From AWTP1-13 sp963827545 (GTDB taxonomy: Bacteria; Pseudomonadota; Alphaproteobacteria; Rhizobiales; Hyphomicrobiaceae), in NCBI GenBank assembly GCA_963827545.1, contig CAWHBI010000036.1, positions 1 through 64,000 of the forward strand: DNA of 64,000 nt, in the 5' to 3' direction. Positions 50,198 through 60,006 of the stretch are shown piece after piece. The notes below the pieces were generated by a model. It made no database searches. It was not told the origin of the DNA and saw only the letters and a list, made by a program, of their open reading frames with translations. The position numbers and the translations under genes were made by a program. Position 1 is the stretch's first letter. Each line of letters starts with the position of its first letter.

Positions 50198-50352
50198 ACC
50201 CGTCATCCCGGCCAAAGCGATTGCGCAGGGGCGCAATCGCGTCGAGCCGGGATCTGCAGCAAGCCCTGCGGTCCGCGGCAGATCCCGGATAACCTCGGCT
50301 GCGCCTCGGTTTCCGGGTCATGCTGGAAGCATGCCTCCGGCATGACGGGTGG
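50198..50352. repeat. Long REP-like mosaic element, copy A
   Basis: The ends ACCCGTCATCCCGG and CATGACGGGTGG are inverted, with inner palindromes (GCGATTGCG...CGCAATCGC, GGGATCTGC...GCAGATCCC). The outer ends match those of the elements at 55690-55821 and 57893-58023, but the inside differs. Confidence 0.8.
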
Positions 50353-50357
50353 TTCCA

Positions 50358-51993
50358 TCATCGGGCACACGTCTGCCAGGCGCGGCCAGGCACCGAAGCC
50401 AGCAGGGCCTTGGTGTAGGTGTGCTGGGGCCGGGCAAAGATGTCGGCCGTACTGCCCTGCTCCACGATGGCGCCGTCCTTCATCACCGCGATCTCCTCGC
50501 ACACGTGCGCGGCGACACGCAGGTCGTGGGTGATGAACAGCATCGACAGATCAAAGGTGGTGCGCAGCTCGTCGAGCAGATCCAGCACCTGCTTCTGCAC
50601 GGAGACGTCGAGGGCGGAGACCGGCTCGTCGGCGATGATGAGCTTCGGTTTCACCGCCAGCGCCCTGGCGATGCCGATGCGCTGGCGCTGGCCGCCGGAA
50701 AACTCGTGCGGGTAGCGGTCGGCGGCCTTGGGATCGAGGCCGACGAGGCGCAGCAGCTCGCGCGCCTCGCCCAAAGCGGTCTTGCGAGGCGTGCCGTTGA
50801 CGACCGGACCCTGCGCGATGATGTCGCCCACCCGCCAGCGCGGATTGAGGGAAGCGAACGGGTCCTGGAATACCATCTGCAGGGACTTGCGATAGGGGCG
50901 CAGCCTGGCGCGTGACAAGCCGGCGATGTCGTGGCCCTCGAGCACGACGGCACCGCGATCGGCCCGCTCCAGCCCGACGATGCAGCGCGCCAGGGTGGAC
51001 TTGCCGGAGCCCGATTCACCGACCAGCGCCAGTGCACGACCCTTGGGCACCTCGAGGCTGACGCCGGCCACCGCCCGCACGCGCTGGCCGACCGATGGAG
51101 AAGGCGCCGCCGCGGCCCGCGAAGGTCTTCTCGAGGCCCGCCACCGACAGCAGGTTTCGCTTGGCCGCCTGCGCCTGCCCCTCGCACACGACGTGGCGCG
51201 GAACGAGGCTCGGCACGGCGGCGATCAGGGCGCGGGTGTACTCGTGCTGCGGGCGCGTGAGGATGTCCTCGGCGCGGCCGTGCTCGACGAGCACCCCGTG
51301 CCGCATCACGGCCACGCGGTCGGCGATCTCCGCCACCACGCCGAAGTCGTGGGTGATGAACATGATGGCGGTGCCGTGCCGGCCCTGCAGCTCCTTGAGC
51401 AGCCGCAGGATCTGCGCCTGCGTGGTGACGTCGAGGGCGGTGGTGGGCTCATCCGCGATGATGAGTGCCGGCTCGAGCGCCAGCGCCATGGCAATCATCA
51501 CGCGTTGGCGCTGGCCACCCGACAGCTCGTGCGGGTAGCTGGAAAGAATGCGCTCGGGCTCGGGCAGGCGCACGTCGCCGAACACTTCCACGATGCGCTT
51601 GCGCCGCTCCCTGGCGCGCAGCCGCGTGTGCACCTCGATGATCTCGTCGGTCTGGCGGCCAACCGTCATCAGAGGATTGAGCGCCACCATCGGCTCCTGG
51701 AAGATCATGGCGATGCGGCCGCCGCGTACGCCGCGGATGGCTTGCGCCGAGAGCGCCAGCAGATCCTGGCGCTCGTACATCACGCGGCCGCCGGTGACGC
51801 GCACATGCGGCTCGGGCAGCAGACGCAGGATCGCCTTGGCCATGACCGTCTTGCCGGAGCCCGACTCGCCAACGACGCACAAGATTTCCTTGCGCATGAC
51901 GCGGAGCGAGACGGCATCGACGGCATGGCGCCGGTCGGCCCACGAAGGCAGCCCGACGGTCAGGCTCTCGATGCTGAGGACGGCATCGCTCAC
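50358..51993 (-). CDS. Fused dual ATP-binding protein of an oligopeptide-type ABC importer, frame broken by a 1-base insertion
   Basis: Read as one gene it is 544 residues, like YejF-type proteins with two ATPase domains. The GTG start at 51993 overlaps the permease stop. Domain 1 has GESGSGKTVMAK, LSGGQRQRVMIAM and IIADEPTTALD; domain 2 has GESGSGKSTLAR, FSGGQRQRIGIA and IIADEPVSALD. Between them, near 51091-51094 (ACCG), one extra base moves the frame; removing one C on the plus strand gives IVGQRVRAVAGVSLEVPKG. The protein energises uptake of peptides or related substrates with the two permeases and binding protein encoded upstream. A sequence error is likely. Confidence 0.87.
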
Positions 51994-52817
51994 AGATCTC
52001 TGAGCCTCGGGTTGAGCGCGTCGTTGATGCCCTCGCCGACCAGGTTGATGGACAGCACGGTGAGCAGGATGGCGACGCCCGGCACGGTGACGAGCCACCA
52101 GGCGTCACGCAGGAAGGCGCGGCCGGCGCCGATCTGGAAGCCCCAGCTCATCAGGTTGGGCGCACCGAGCCCCAGGAACGAGAGCGCCGACTCGATCAGG
52201 ATGGCGTTGGCAACGAGCAGCGAGCCGGTGACGATGAGCGGCGAGAGCGCGTTGGGCAGCACCTGCCCGAGCAGGATGGCCGCGTCGCGCTGCCCGGCCA
52301 CGATGGCCGCCTGCACGAACTCGCGCGCCTTGATGGTCAGCACCTCGCCGCGCACGACGCGGGCGATCGGCGGCCAGCTCACCGTGGCGATGGCGATCAC
52401 GAGGCTGGTCCCCGACGGCGCCAGGATGGCGACCAGGACGATGGCGAAGATGAAGGAGGGGATGGTCTGGAAGAACTCGGTAGTGCGCATCAATGCGTCA
52501 TCGACGAAGCCCCCGTAGAAGCCCGCGATGGACCCCACCAGCGTGCCGAACGCAACGGCTGCGAGCGTGGCGAGAATGGCGATCAGCAGCGAGGTGCGGG
52601 CGCCGTGAACGAGGCCTGCCGCCACGTCGCGCCCCAGCGAGTCGGTGCCGAACAGGAACTCGCCGAGCGGCGGCGCAAAGGGCTTCGAGACGATGGCGAA
52701 CGGGCTAGCCGGCGCGATGATCGAAGCGCCAGCGGCAATAGCGACGACGAAGCCCAGCCAGGCGAAGCCGAGCGCGACGCGAGGATTGCCGAGGAACTGG
52801 CGCCAGAACCCGGGCAT
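51990..52817 (-). CDS. ABC transporter permease (DppC/OppC/YejE type)
   Basis: The 275 residues begin at MPGFWRQFLGNP; a longer open frame to 53495 is antisense to the next permease's gene region and is rejected. The start overlaps the preceding stop (TGATG). Six membrane segments are present with the inner-membrane permease EAA loop region IKAREFVQAAIVAGQRDAAILLGQVLPN. It pairs with the permease at 52817-53800 to form the channel of the importer. Confidence 0.92.
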   Translation of the reverse strand: MPGFWRQFLGNPRVALGFAWLGFVVAIAAGASIIAPASPFAIVSKPFAPPLGEFLFGTDSLGRDVAAGLVHGARTSLLIAILATLAAVAFGTLVGSIAGFYGGFVDDALMRTTEFFQTIPSFIFAIVLVAILAPSGTSLVIAIATVSWPPIARVVRGEVLTIKAREFVQAAIVAGQRDAAILLGQVLPNALSPLIVTGSLLVANAILIESALSFLGLGAPNLMSWGFQIGAGRAFLRDAWWLVTVPGVAILLTVLSINLVGEGINDALNPRLRDL

Positions 52818-53800
52818 CAGCCAACCCTGATGCGCGGATCGAGAAGCAGGTACACGATGTCGACCATGATGTTCACGGCGACCACGAGGCACGACGATAT
52901 GAAGAAGATGCCGAGCAGGAGATTGAGGTCGCGCGCGAACAGCGACTGAAACGCGAGCTGGCCGAGCCCTGGCCAGGCGAACACCGCCTCGACCACGACC
53001 GAGCCGCCCAGCAGCCCGCCGATCTGCACGCCGGCAACCGTGACAACCGGCAGAAGCGCGTTGCGAACCATGTGGCGCACGGTGATCTGCCGCTCGGTCA
53101 GCCCCTTGGCCCGCGCGGTGGTGACGTAGTCGAGGCCGCGCTGCTCGAGCATGGTGGCCCGCATCAGGCGCGCATACAGGGCCATGTAGAAGAGCGACAG
53201 CGTGATGGCCGGCAGGACGAGGTGCCGGGCGATATCGAGGACCCGTTCCCAGCCTTCGTAGAAGGCAGCCGCGTCTTCCATGCCCGAGGTCGGCAGCCAG
53301 TCGAGCTTGATGGCGAATACGAGGATCAGCATGAGGCCGATCCAGAAGAGCGGCATGGCATAGGCGATGATGGCGGCCACCGAGATGAGGTGATCGCGCC
53401 AGGTGCGCACCCATACGGAGGCGAGCAGGCCCAGCAGCACGCCGCCAGCAACGGAAAGCAGGAGCGTTGTTCCCATCAGCAGCAGCGTCGGCCACAGGCG
53501 GGCGAGGATCAGCGGCAGCACGGGGCTGGCATTGCGGAACGAGTAGCCGAGATCGAGGGCGAGGATGTTCTTGACGTAGAGCGCAAGCTGCACCAGCACC
53601 GGCTTGTCCAGCCCGAACCGCTCGCGCAGCTGCTGCACATACTCGAGCGGCGCGCCGCCGGCCTCGCCCGCCAGCACGGTGGCGGCGTCACCCGGGGCAA
53701 GCTGGAGCAGCAGGAAGTTCAGCACCACCACGCCCAGGACGACGGGGATCGCCTGCAGCAGCCGCCTCAGCACGTAGCGAAATAGCCGGGCGCCGCCCAT
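52817..53800 (-). CDS. ABC transporter permease (DppB/OppB/YejB type)
   Basis: The protein has 327 residues with the canonical start (RLFRYVLRRLLQAIPVVLGVVVLNFLLL) and six membrane helices. LDYVTTARAKGLTERQITVRHMVRNALLPVVTV is the EAA-type cytoplasmic loop that docks with the ATPase. It follows the binding-protein gene by 202 bp, across a hairpin repeat, and is coupled to the second permease by a one-base overlap. Confidence 0.93.
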   Translation of the reverse strand: MGGARLFRYVLRRLLQAIPVVLGVVVLNFLLLQLAPGDAATVLAGEAGGAPLEYVQQLRERFGLDKPVLVQLALYVKNILALDLGYSFRNASPVLPLILARLWPTLLLMGTTLLLSVAGGVLLGLLASVWVRTWRDHLISVAAIIAYAMPLFWIGLMLILVFAIKLDWLPTSGMEDAAAFYEGWERVLDIARHLVLPAITLSLFYMALYARLMRATMLEQRGLDYVTTARAKGLTERQITVRHMVRNALLPVVTVAGVQIGGLLGGSVVVEAVFAWPGLGQLAFQSLFARDLNLLLGIFFISSCLVVAVNIMVDIVYLLLDPRIRVG

Positions 53801-53921
53801 TGTTTACCCTGCGGCCCAGCCGCGACCTTCACCTCCCCGTCGCGCCAGAGGCGCGCCTTCGTGCCGGAGGCGCGTCTTCGACACGACGGCACGACGAGGG
53901 GGGAGGGCGATGCGTATACGC

Positions 53922-54006
53922 GTAGGTTGGGTCAAGCGAAGCGCAGACCCAACGCCAATCAATTCGGGCCACTGTTGGGTCATCGCTGGCGCTCGACCCA
54001 ACCTAC
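53922..54006. repeat. GTAGGTTGGGT hairpin repeat
   Basis: The ends GTAGGTTGGGT and ACCCAACCTAC are perfect inverted repeats 63 bp apart, with inner related words (GACCCAAC, GTTGGGTC). The binding-protein stop codon (54003-54005) lies inside the right arm. A similar element is at 61418-61481. Confidence 0.75.
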
Positions 54007-55599
54007 TCCCGCCAGACCGTGGCGAAGTTGGTGTAGAGGCCGAGCGGGCTGGTGATGACGTCATGGTAGCGCTTGTTCACCACGGTGGGGAAGTTGAGCT
54101 CGAACACCCAGATGATCGGCGAGGCTTCCACCGCGATCTTCTGCACCTCGTGATAGTACTCCGCGCGCTTCTTGGCGTCGGGCTCGATGGTGGCCTTGTC
54201 CATCAGCTCGTCCGAGCGCGGGTTGCTCCACTGCGAGCCGTTCACGAACACGGTGCCCTGCTTGATGAGCTTGCCGTGGATGGCGCGGTGCACGCCGAGG
54301 ACGGGATCGGGCAGGTTGTAGAGGAAGTTCGAGGTGAGGAAGAAGTCGTAGTCGGAGTAGATGCGCTTGAGCCAGGTCGCCACATCCTCGTAGCGCAAGG
54401 TCGCCTTGATGCCGACGAGCGCCAGGCGCTGCTGCACGAACTCGCCGAAGCGCTGCCATTCCGGCCCGTAAGGCGTGATGTCGTGCACGATCTCGAAGCG
54501 GATGCCGCCGTCCTTCTTGGGCAGGCCGGCCTCGTCGAGCAGCTTGTTGGCCCGCTCGATGCCGTCAGCCGCCTGGTACTGGGTCACGTCGGCGGTGTAG
54601 AGGCCCGAGGGCGCGAAGTTCGAGCTCATGGGGCCGGTGGCCGGCTTGCCGAAGCCGAACCAGATGTTGTCGATCACGAACCGGCGGTCGACCGCATAGG
54701 CCATCGCCTGGCGGACCTTGGCGTTGTCCAGGGGCGCCTTCTTGGTGTTGATCAGCAGCTCCACCACCGGGCTGATCATCTCGTAGCCCTTGGTCGTCAC
54801 CTCGATGGACGGGCAGGGTGGCGAGCTTCTTGGCGTCGTTGTAGGGCACCGCGCCGAAGCCAGCCACGTGCGCCTCGCCCTTCTCGAGCGCCGCCGTGCG
54901 GGTGGCCTCGTCATTGATGAAGCGCACCACGACACGGTCGAGGTAGGGCAATCCCTTGCGCCAGTAATCGGGGTTCTTGTCGAGGCGCACCAGCTCGCCG
55001 CGCCGCCACTCGACGAACTTGAACGGGCCCGTGCCGATCGGCTGGTTGGCGTTGGCATGAGTCCTGATGTCGCCCTGGCTGAACACGTGCTTGGGCAGCA
55101 TGGGGCTCTCGTAGCCCGACAAGGCTGACAGCATGTAGGGCGCCGCGTTGGCGAGCTTGAAGACGGCCGTGTGCTCGTCGGGCGTCTCCACTGTCGTCAC
55201 GTCGCGGAACGTATTGATGCCGCGCGGGTGCACCTTCTTCAGCACGTCCATGATGGTGAACTGCACGTCGGCCGCGGTGAAGGGCTTGCCGTCGTGGAAC
55301 TTCACGTCCTTGCGCAGCTTGAAGGTGACGGTCTTGCCGTCCGGCGCCACCTCCCAGGACTCGGCGAGCGAGGCCTTGGGTTTGAGATCGAAGCCGTATT
55401 CGAGCAGGCCGTCGTAGACCTTGGCGGTGACCTGGCTGATCGGCGCGGAGGTGGAGATGTAGGGAGCGAGGTTGGGCGGCTCGGGCTGCGTGATCTGCAC
55501 GAGCGTGCCGCCCGCCTTCTGCGCGAGTGCCGGAACCCCTGCGGCCGCGAGGGCGCCCAGCGCCAATCCAGCGATCAGACCCAACTGCAAGCGACGCAT
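54003..55599 (-). CDS. Peptide/opine-type ABC substrate-binding protein (SBP_bac_5), frame broken by a 1-base insertion
   Basis: Restored, it is 531 residues. A Sec signal (RRLQLGLIAGLALGALAAAGVPALAQ) precedes GGTLVQITQPEPPNLAPYIS, SQVTAKVYDGLLEYGFDLKPKASLAESWEVAPDGKTVTFKLRKDVKFHDG, all standard for cluster C binding proteins. After KKLATLP the frame changes, resuming with SIEVTTKGYEMISPVVELLINTKKAP. Removing one base of GGG at 54811-54813 (plus strand) joins them as LPSIEV. AGGAG precedes the ATG. It captures the substrate for the permeases and fused ATPase encoded after it; the ligand is not clear. Confidence 0.88.
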
Positions 55600-55689
55600 G
55601 ACCAGAGCTCCTCGTAACGACCTTCAGCCGAGGATGCCGCCAAATGGCCGGTTAGTCGAGGCGGCTCTCACCCGGCCGTGGCAATGAAT

Positions 55690-55821
55690 CCACCCGTCAT
55701 CCCGGAAGCCGAGGCGCAGCCGAGGCTATCCGGGACCTGCCGCACGGACACCGCTCGCCGCAGATCCCGGCTCTGCGCGATCGCGCTTCAAGCGCGATCG
55801 CTGGGCCGGGATGACGGGTGG
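55690..55821. repeat. Long REP-like mosaic element, copy B
   Basis: This 132-bp element starts CCACCCGTCATCCCGGAAGC and ends CCGGGATGACGGGTGG. It contains CGATCGCGCTTCAAGCGCGATCG, an inner palindrome. It is about 90 percent identical along its whole length to copy C at 57893-58023, in the same orientation. Confidence 0.85.
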
Positions 55822-55844
55822 AGAGGCAGGGCAGCATGTGGGCA

Positions 55845-56713
55845 CTACCACCGCAGGTGCGTCATGGCGGCAATGGCGGGCGGCGTTCCCGCAGGCGCGA
55901 ACAGGGCGGCCAGGCGCGCCGCGTCGATCTCGCCGTCCACCAGCACCTCGCCGTTGTGAATGCCCGAGGCGATGAAGAGCGCATCGATGCCGACGCCGTG
56001 TGCGGCAGCGAGATCCGTGCGCACGGCATCGCCGATGGCGAGGATGCGATCGCGGTCGGGCTCGGCACCACGCACCTCGCGCTGCACGCTCGAGCGCGGC
56101 GGCATAGGCGGAGGGGTGCGGCTTGCCGGCCCAGAACACGCTGCCGCCGCGGCGCTCGTATTCCGCGGCGATGCTGCCGGCGCACAGGTGCCGCTTGTGG
56201 CCGACGTCGACCACGAGATCGGGATTGGCGCACACGAACGGCAACCCGCGCGCCACACCCTCCTCGATCAGCGGCGTGGTAGGTCTCGACCGTCTCGTTG
56301 ACGTCGTCAACGAGGCCGGTGCAGACGATGGCCTCCGCTTCCGAAAGCGCGGCATTGGGCCCCGGCAGCCGGGCGAACAGCATGCTGTCCCGCCGGGCCG
56401 GGCCGATCCGATGCAGGCGCTGGTATCCCATCTTGGCGATGTGGACCAAGGCGATGTCGCCGGACGACACGATCGCGTCCCAGGAATCGCGCCGCACGCC
56501 GGTTTTCTCGAGTACGCGCTCGACGCCCGCAGCCGGCACGGGGGCGTTCGAGACCAGCACAACCGCGCCGCCCCTCGCGCGAAAGCGGGCCAGCGCCTCG
56601 CCGGCCTCGACATAGGCGTGACGACCGTTGTGCATGACGCCCCACACGTCGCAGAAGGCGGCATGGTAGCGCTCGAGCAGCGGTCCGGCGTTGGTGATGA
56701 TGGGTGGCGTCAT
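55845..56713 (-). CDS. HAD-superfamily class IIA hydrolase (TIGR01459-like), two frame breaks
   Basis: Restored, it has about 288 residues. FCDVWGVMHNG near residues 20-30 supplies the nucleophile Asp22; VVLVSNAPVPA is motif II. The first break after NETVETY (56278-56279, one extra base) leads into TPLIEEGVARGLPFVCANPDLVVDVGHKRH and VFWAGKPHPSAYAAALE, the cap and motif III. The second (about 56086-56092) leads into RDRILAIGDAVRTDLAAAHGVGIDALFIASGIH, motif IV. The family dephosphorylates sugars or nucleotides. Two independent breaks in an otherwise conserved gene point to sequence errors or decay. Confidence 0.82.
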
Positions 56714-56714
56714 A

Positions 56715-56847
56715 GGGTCAGGTTTCAGGGGTCAGGTTTCAGGGGTCAGGCTCCTAGAGGCGACGTTGAGCTTCAACTCGTATCGCGATCTACTAGTGTG
56801 CCAGAAGGCGAAACTGAACCCAGACCCCTGAAACCTGGCCCCTGAGA
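56715..56847. repeat. TCAGGTTTCAGGGG repeat, direct and inverted
   Basis: Two direct copies of GGTCAGGTTTCAGGG lie at 56715-56747 and an inverted copy (GACCCCTGAAACCTGGCCCCTGA-like) at 56823-56845, so the 139-bp space between the HAD and FkbM genes can fold into a long hairpin. Confidence 0.65.
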
Positions 56848-56852
56848 TAGCA

Positions 56853-57845
56853 ATGCAGCTCTCCTATGCGCAGAATCTCGAGGACTATCATCTCGATCTG
56901 GTCCTCGGCGACGAGCCGGCCGGGACCTACGTGGACGTCGGCGGCGGACACCCGGTTGCCGACAACGTGTCGTTCTGGTTCTACCTCAAGGGGTGGCGCG
57001 GCCTGGTGGTGGAGCCGCAGGAGGCGCTCGCCGACATCTACGCCCACGTGCGGCCGCGCGACCGCACGGTCAGCTGCCTCGCGGGACGCGCGGACGGAGA
57101 GGCCGAGTTCCACGTCGTTTCGACGCTGCACGGCTTCTCGACGACGGTGCGCGAGCACGCCGCCGGCGCCGGCCAGTTCGGGGCCGGCTACACGACGGTT
57201 CGCAAGCCTGTGCGGACCTTGGCGGCGCTGTGTGCCGAGGCTGGCCTCACGCGCATCGATTTCCTGAAGATCGACGTCGAGGGCGCGGAGAGCGACGTGA
57301 TAGCCGGCATGGATTTCGCGCGCTGGCGTCCTCGCGTCGTCCTGGTGGAGGCAATCGCGCCCGGCAGCATGGCCGAGGCCTGGGACGCCTGGGAGCCCGC
57401 CCTCATGGCGGCGGGCTACCGCTTCGCGTTCTTCGATCGGCTCAACCGCTTCTATGTCGCTGACGAAGAGGCGGCACTGGCCGAGCGTTTCCCGCGCGAA
57501 CCCGCCCCGTGGGACCGCGTGCAGCACTTGTGGGACTTCGGCCGCGCCCCCGAGCGGCCGGACAACCCCGACCACGCACTGGCAAAATTGCTGCAGGCCG
57601 GCTTGTTCGCCCTGCTGCCCTCGCTCGAGCCCCGGCTCATCGAGCGGCTCATCGCGCGCGGGCTGGAGGCGGCCAAGGCGGGCCCCTTCACCTCGGCCAC
57701 AGCAGAGCTGCTTGCCGGCTCGGCGGAGTTTCCGCGCTCGCCCACGGCGGCCGCAGATCTCAGCGCGCTCATCGGCACGGACGAGCTGCGCGCTGCGCTC
57801 GGCCGCATCGCCTGTACCTACGATGGGGGACACATCATGGAGTGA
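56853..57845 (+). CDS. FkbM-family methyltransferase (second copy)
   Basis: The protein has 330 residues in one intact frame. TYVDVGGGHPVADNVSFWFYLKGWRGLVVEPQ is the SAM-binding start, and TRIDFLKIDVEGAESDVIAGMDF is the typical late strand with the conserved DVEG. The last 100 residues form an extra helical region (LAKLLQAGLFALLPSLEP, TSATAELLAGSAEF) not usual for short FkbM enzymes. It probably methylates a glycan or lipid-linked sugar. The 3' end carries a small tandem duplication over the stop codon. Confidence 0.88.
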   Translation: MQLSYAQNLEDYHLDLVLGDEPAGTYVDVGGGHPVADNVSFWFYLKGWRGLVVEPQEALADIYAHVRPRDRTVSCLAGRADGEAEFHVVSTLHGFSTTVREHAAGAGQFGAGYTTVRKPVRTLAALCAEAGLTRIDFLKIDVEGAESDVIAGMDFARWRPRVVLVEAIAPGSMAEAWDAWEPALMAAGYRFAFFDRLNRFYVADEEAALAERFPREPAPWDRVQHLWDFGRAPERPDNPDHALAKLLQAGLFALLPSLEPRLIERLIARGLEAAKAGPFTSATAELLAGSAEFPRSPTAAADLSALIGTDELRAALGRIACTYDGGHIME

Positions 57846-57872
57846 GCCGGATGGAGTGAGCCGGATGGAGTG
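57839..57872. repeat. Tandem 14-bp repeat across a stop codon
   Basis: GGAGTGAGCCGGAT occurs twice in tandem followed by a third partial copy (GGAGTGA). The first copy contains the FkbM stop codon, so each unit offers a further in-frame-like GAG TGA. It is probably slippage. Confidence 0.85.
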
Positions 57873-57892
57873 ATACCGCCGAGCCAAATATT

Positions 57893-58023
57893 CCACCCGT
57901 CATCCCGGAAGCCGAGGCGCAGCCGAGACTAGCCGGGATCTGCCGCGCGGACACAACTCGCCGCAATCCCGGCTCTGCGCATTCGCGCTTCAAGCGCGAT
58001 CGCTGGACCGGGATGACGGGTGG
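57893..58023. repeat. Long REP-like mosaic element, copy C
   Basis: Same element as 55690-55821 (CCACCCGTCATCCCGGAAGC ... CCGGGATGACGGGTGG), 131 bp, with scattered substitutions. The two copies bracket the HAD and second FkbM genes. Confidence 0.85.
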
Positions 58024-58231
58024 AAGGATAGGCTGCTCGGTATGATATGAGCCGGTCTCATCCGCGCTCGCATCCCCTTGTTGCTCCGACAACATCAGCA
58101 GCTATCGGTTGTTGTGGCAGCTTGCGGTGAAACGCGATAACGTCGCCGCCGCGACTGCAACCACCGGAGCGGGAATGGCCTCGGGTCGGTTGCATGAGAA
58201 GGCTGGGCAACTGTCGAAGCAAGGGAACATC

Positions 58232-58486
58232 ATGCTGGGCACCGTAGTCATTTGGCTGATCGTCGGCGGCATCGCGGGCTGGCTGGCGAGCCAGATCATG
58301 ACCGAGGGCGGCTTCGGCATGCAGGGCGATATCATCATCGGCGTGGTCGGCGCTCTGATCGGCGGGCTGCTGTTCCCTCAGCTTGGCCTGTTCCTGGGCG
58401 GCGGACCGCTCGCCAACATCATCAACGCATCTCTCGGCTCGGTGATCGGCATATTCGTGAGCCGCTACGCCAAGAAATCAGCGTAG
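58232..58486 (+). CDS. GlsB/YeaQ/YmgE-family stress-response membrane protein (copy 1)
   Basis: The 84 residues start at 58232 behind AAGGGA. Three hydrophobic segments (VVIWLIVGGIAGWLASQIM, DIIIGVVGALIGGLLFPQL, NIINASLGSVIGIFVSRY) and the G-G-x-G spacing define the transglycosylase-associated/GlsB family of small inner-membrane proteins linked with stress. It is about half identical to the protein at 60007-60261; the two flank a CoA-transferase gene. Confidence 0.92.
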   Translation: MLGTVVIWLIVGGIAGWLASQIMTEGGFGMQGDIIIGVVGALIGGLLFPQLGLFLGGGPLANIINASLGSVIGIFVSRYAKKSA

Positions 58487-58530
58487 CCGCCGCGCCTCGG
58501 CGCATTCCGCCCGGCAAGGTCCCCCTCTGC

Positions 58531-59715
58531 TCAGATCACGCGGTTTTCGCGCAGTATCGCGATCGCCTGCCGGTCGTAGCCGAGCTCCGCCAGGATCTGG
58601 TCGGTGTGCTCGCCAAGCGTCGGCGCCCGCCGGCGGATCGAGCCCGGCGTCTCGGAGAGCCACACGGGCACCTTGGCGATCGGCGCGGGCTTGGGCGCGC
58701 CGGGGAACTCGGTGGGCTGGAAGAAGCCCATCGCCCTGATATGCGGGTCGTCCAGCGTCTGTTGGGGCTTCAGTACGGGTCCGGCCGGGATCTTGGCCGC
58801 GCCCAGGATTTCCAGCGCCTCCGCCGTCGTCCGCTCCGCACACCAGCGGCCCATGCGCTCGCTGACAACGGCGCCGTTGTCGCCGCGCTTTATGTCGTCC
58901 TTGAAGCGCGGATCGGTGAGCCAGTGGTCCTCGCCCATCAGCTTGGCCCAGCGCTTGAAGAGCGGCTGGCCGATCACCTGGGTGAGGATCCAGCCGTCCC
59001 TGGTGCGGAAGATGTCGACCGGCGCCGCGGTCTGGCCGCGATTGCCCGTCGGCACCCGATCGGGCTTGATCACCGCCTGCTCGATCAGCATGGCGTTCGC
59101 CATGGTGACGGCGGTGGCGAGCAGCGCACCCTCGACCCACTGGCCCTTGCCGGTGGCCTTGCGGGCCATGAGGGCGGCCATGGTGCCGAAGGCGCAGTGC
59201 AGCGCCGTGCCGAAGTCGACCCAGGGCACCTGAGCGCGATAGGGCTGGTCCTCGGTCCCGGTCATGTAGACGGCGCCCGACATCACCTGGCCGATGCCGT
59301 CGAAGCCGACGCGGTCGCTGTAGGGGCCGCCGCGGCCGTAGGCGGTGACGGTGGTGAGGATGATGTCCGGCTTCACGGCCGTCAACGAGGCGTAGTCGAG
59401 CTTCATCGCGGAAAGCGTCTGCGGCGGCAGGTTGGCGACCACCACGTCGGCGGTGGCGACAAGCTTGCGCACGACCTCCTGGCCTTCGGGCCGCATGGGA
59501 TCGAGAGTGAGGCCCAGCTTGTTGCGGTTCATCTGCAGGAACAGCGCACCCTCGCCCGTCTCTGCCACCGGCGCCTGGAAGCGGTCCTCGCTGCCCTCGC
59601 GCTTCTCGATGCGGATCACCTCGGCGCCATGCTCGGCGAGCAACGCGGCGCAATAGGGTCCCGCGATGTAGCGCCCGAAGTCGAGCACACGGATGCCTTC
59701 AAGAACGCCGGCCAT
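58531..59715 (-). CDS. CaiB/BaiF-family CoA-transferase (second copy)
   Basis: The 394 residues begin MAGVLEGIRVLDFGRYIAGPYCAALLAEHGAEVIRIEK; the frame to 59745 adds ten residues without support. NLPPQTLSAMKLDYASLTAVKPDIILTTVTAYG and RVGFDGIGQVMSGAVYMTG are typical, with the candidate catalytic Asp in GFDGIGQ. It shares motifs with the enzyme at 48006 but is not a close duplicate. The substrate is unknown; there is no acyl-CoA gene next to it. Confidence 0.93.
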   Translation of the reverse strand: MAGVLEGIRVLDFGRYIAGPYCAALLAEHGAEVIRIEKREGSEDRFQAPVAETGEGALFLQMNRNKLGLTLDPMRPEGQEVVRKLVATADVVVANLPPQTLSAMKLDYASLTAVKPDIILTTVTAYGRGGPYSDRVGFDGIGQVMSGAVYMTGTEDQPYRAQVPWVDFGTALHCAFGTMAALMARKATGKGQWVEGALLATAVTMANAMLIEQAVIKPDRVPTGNRGQTAAPVDIFRTRDGWILTQVIGQPLFKRWAKLMGEDHWLTDPRFKDDIKRGDNGAVVSERMGRWCAERTTAEALEILGAAKIPAGPVLKPQQTLDDPHIRAMGFFQPTEFPGAPKPAPIAKVPVWLSETPGSIRRRAPTLGEHTDQILAELGYDRQAIAILRENRVI

Positions 59716-60006
59716 TGAGCCCCCATTGTTTTCGCATGCGCACACGCGCGCCGCGGGGTTGCGCTCCGGGTCGAGGGCAACCTGCTGGCGGCATTGCGCT
59801 TCTTCGACAAGCTAGCACGGGATTGGCGGCAGGGAAGTGGGCACGATGCGCCCCGCATGGCTGCCCATTTATTCCGACATCAGCAGTTCCGCTGGCCGCA
59901 GGCGGGCGGGCGCGCTAACCTGGAGTGCTGCCCGGGCCGCCGGAGGGCCGCCTGCGCGCGTGGGCATGGAACTGATCGAGACAGCGGCCTACTAGGGAGC
60001 GAAGTC

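Noticed and set aside
47895..58023. CRISPR array
   Set aside because: Repeats are dispersed, palindromic and of different families; there is no regular spacing and no cas gene.
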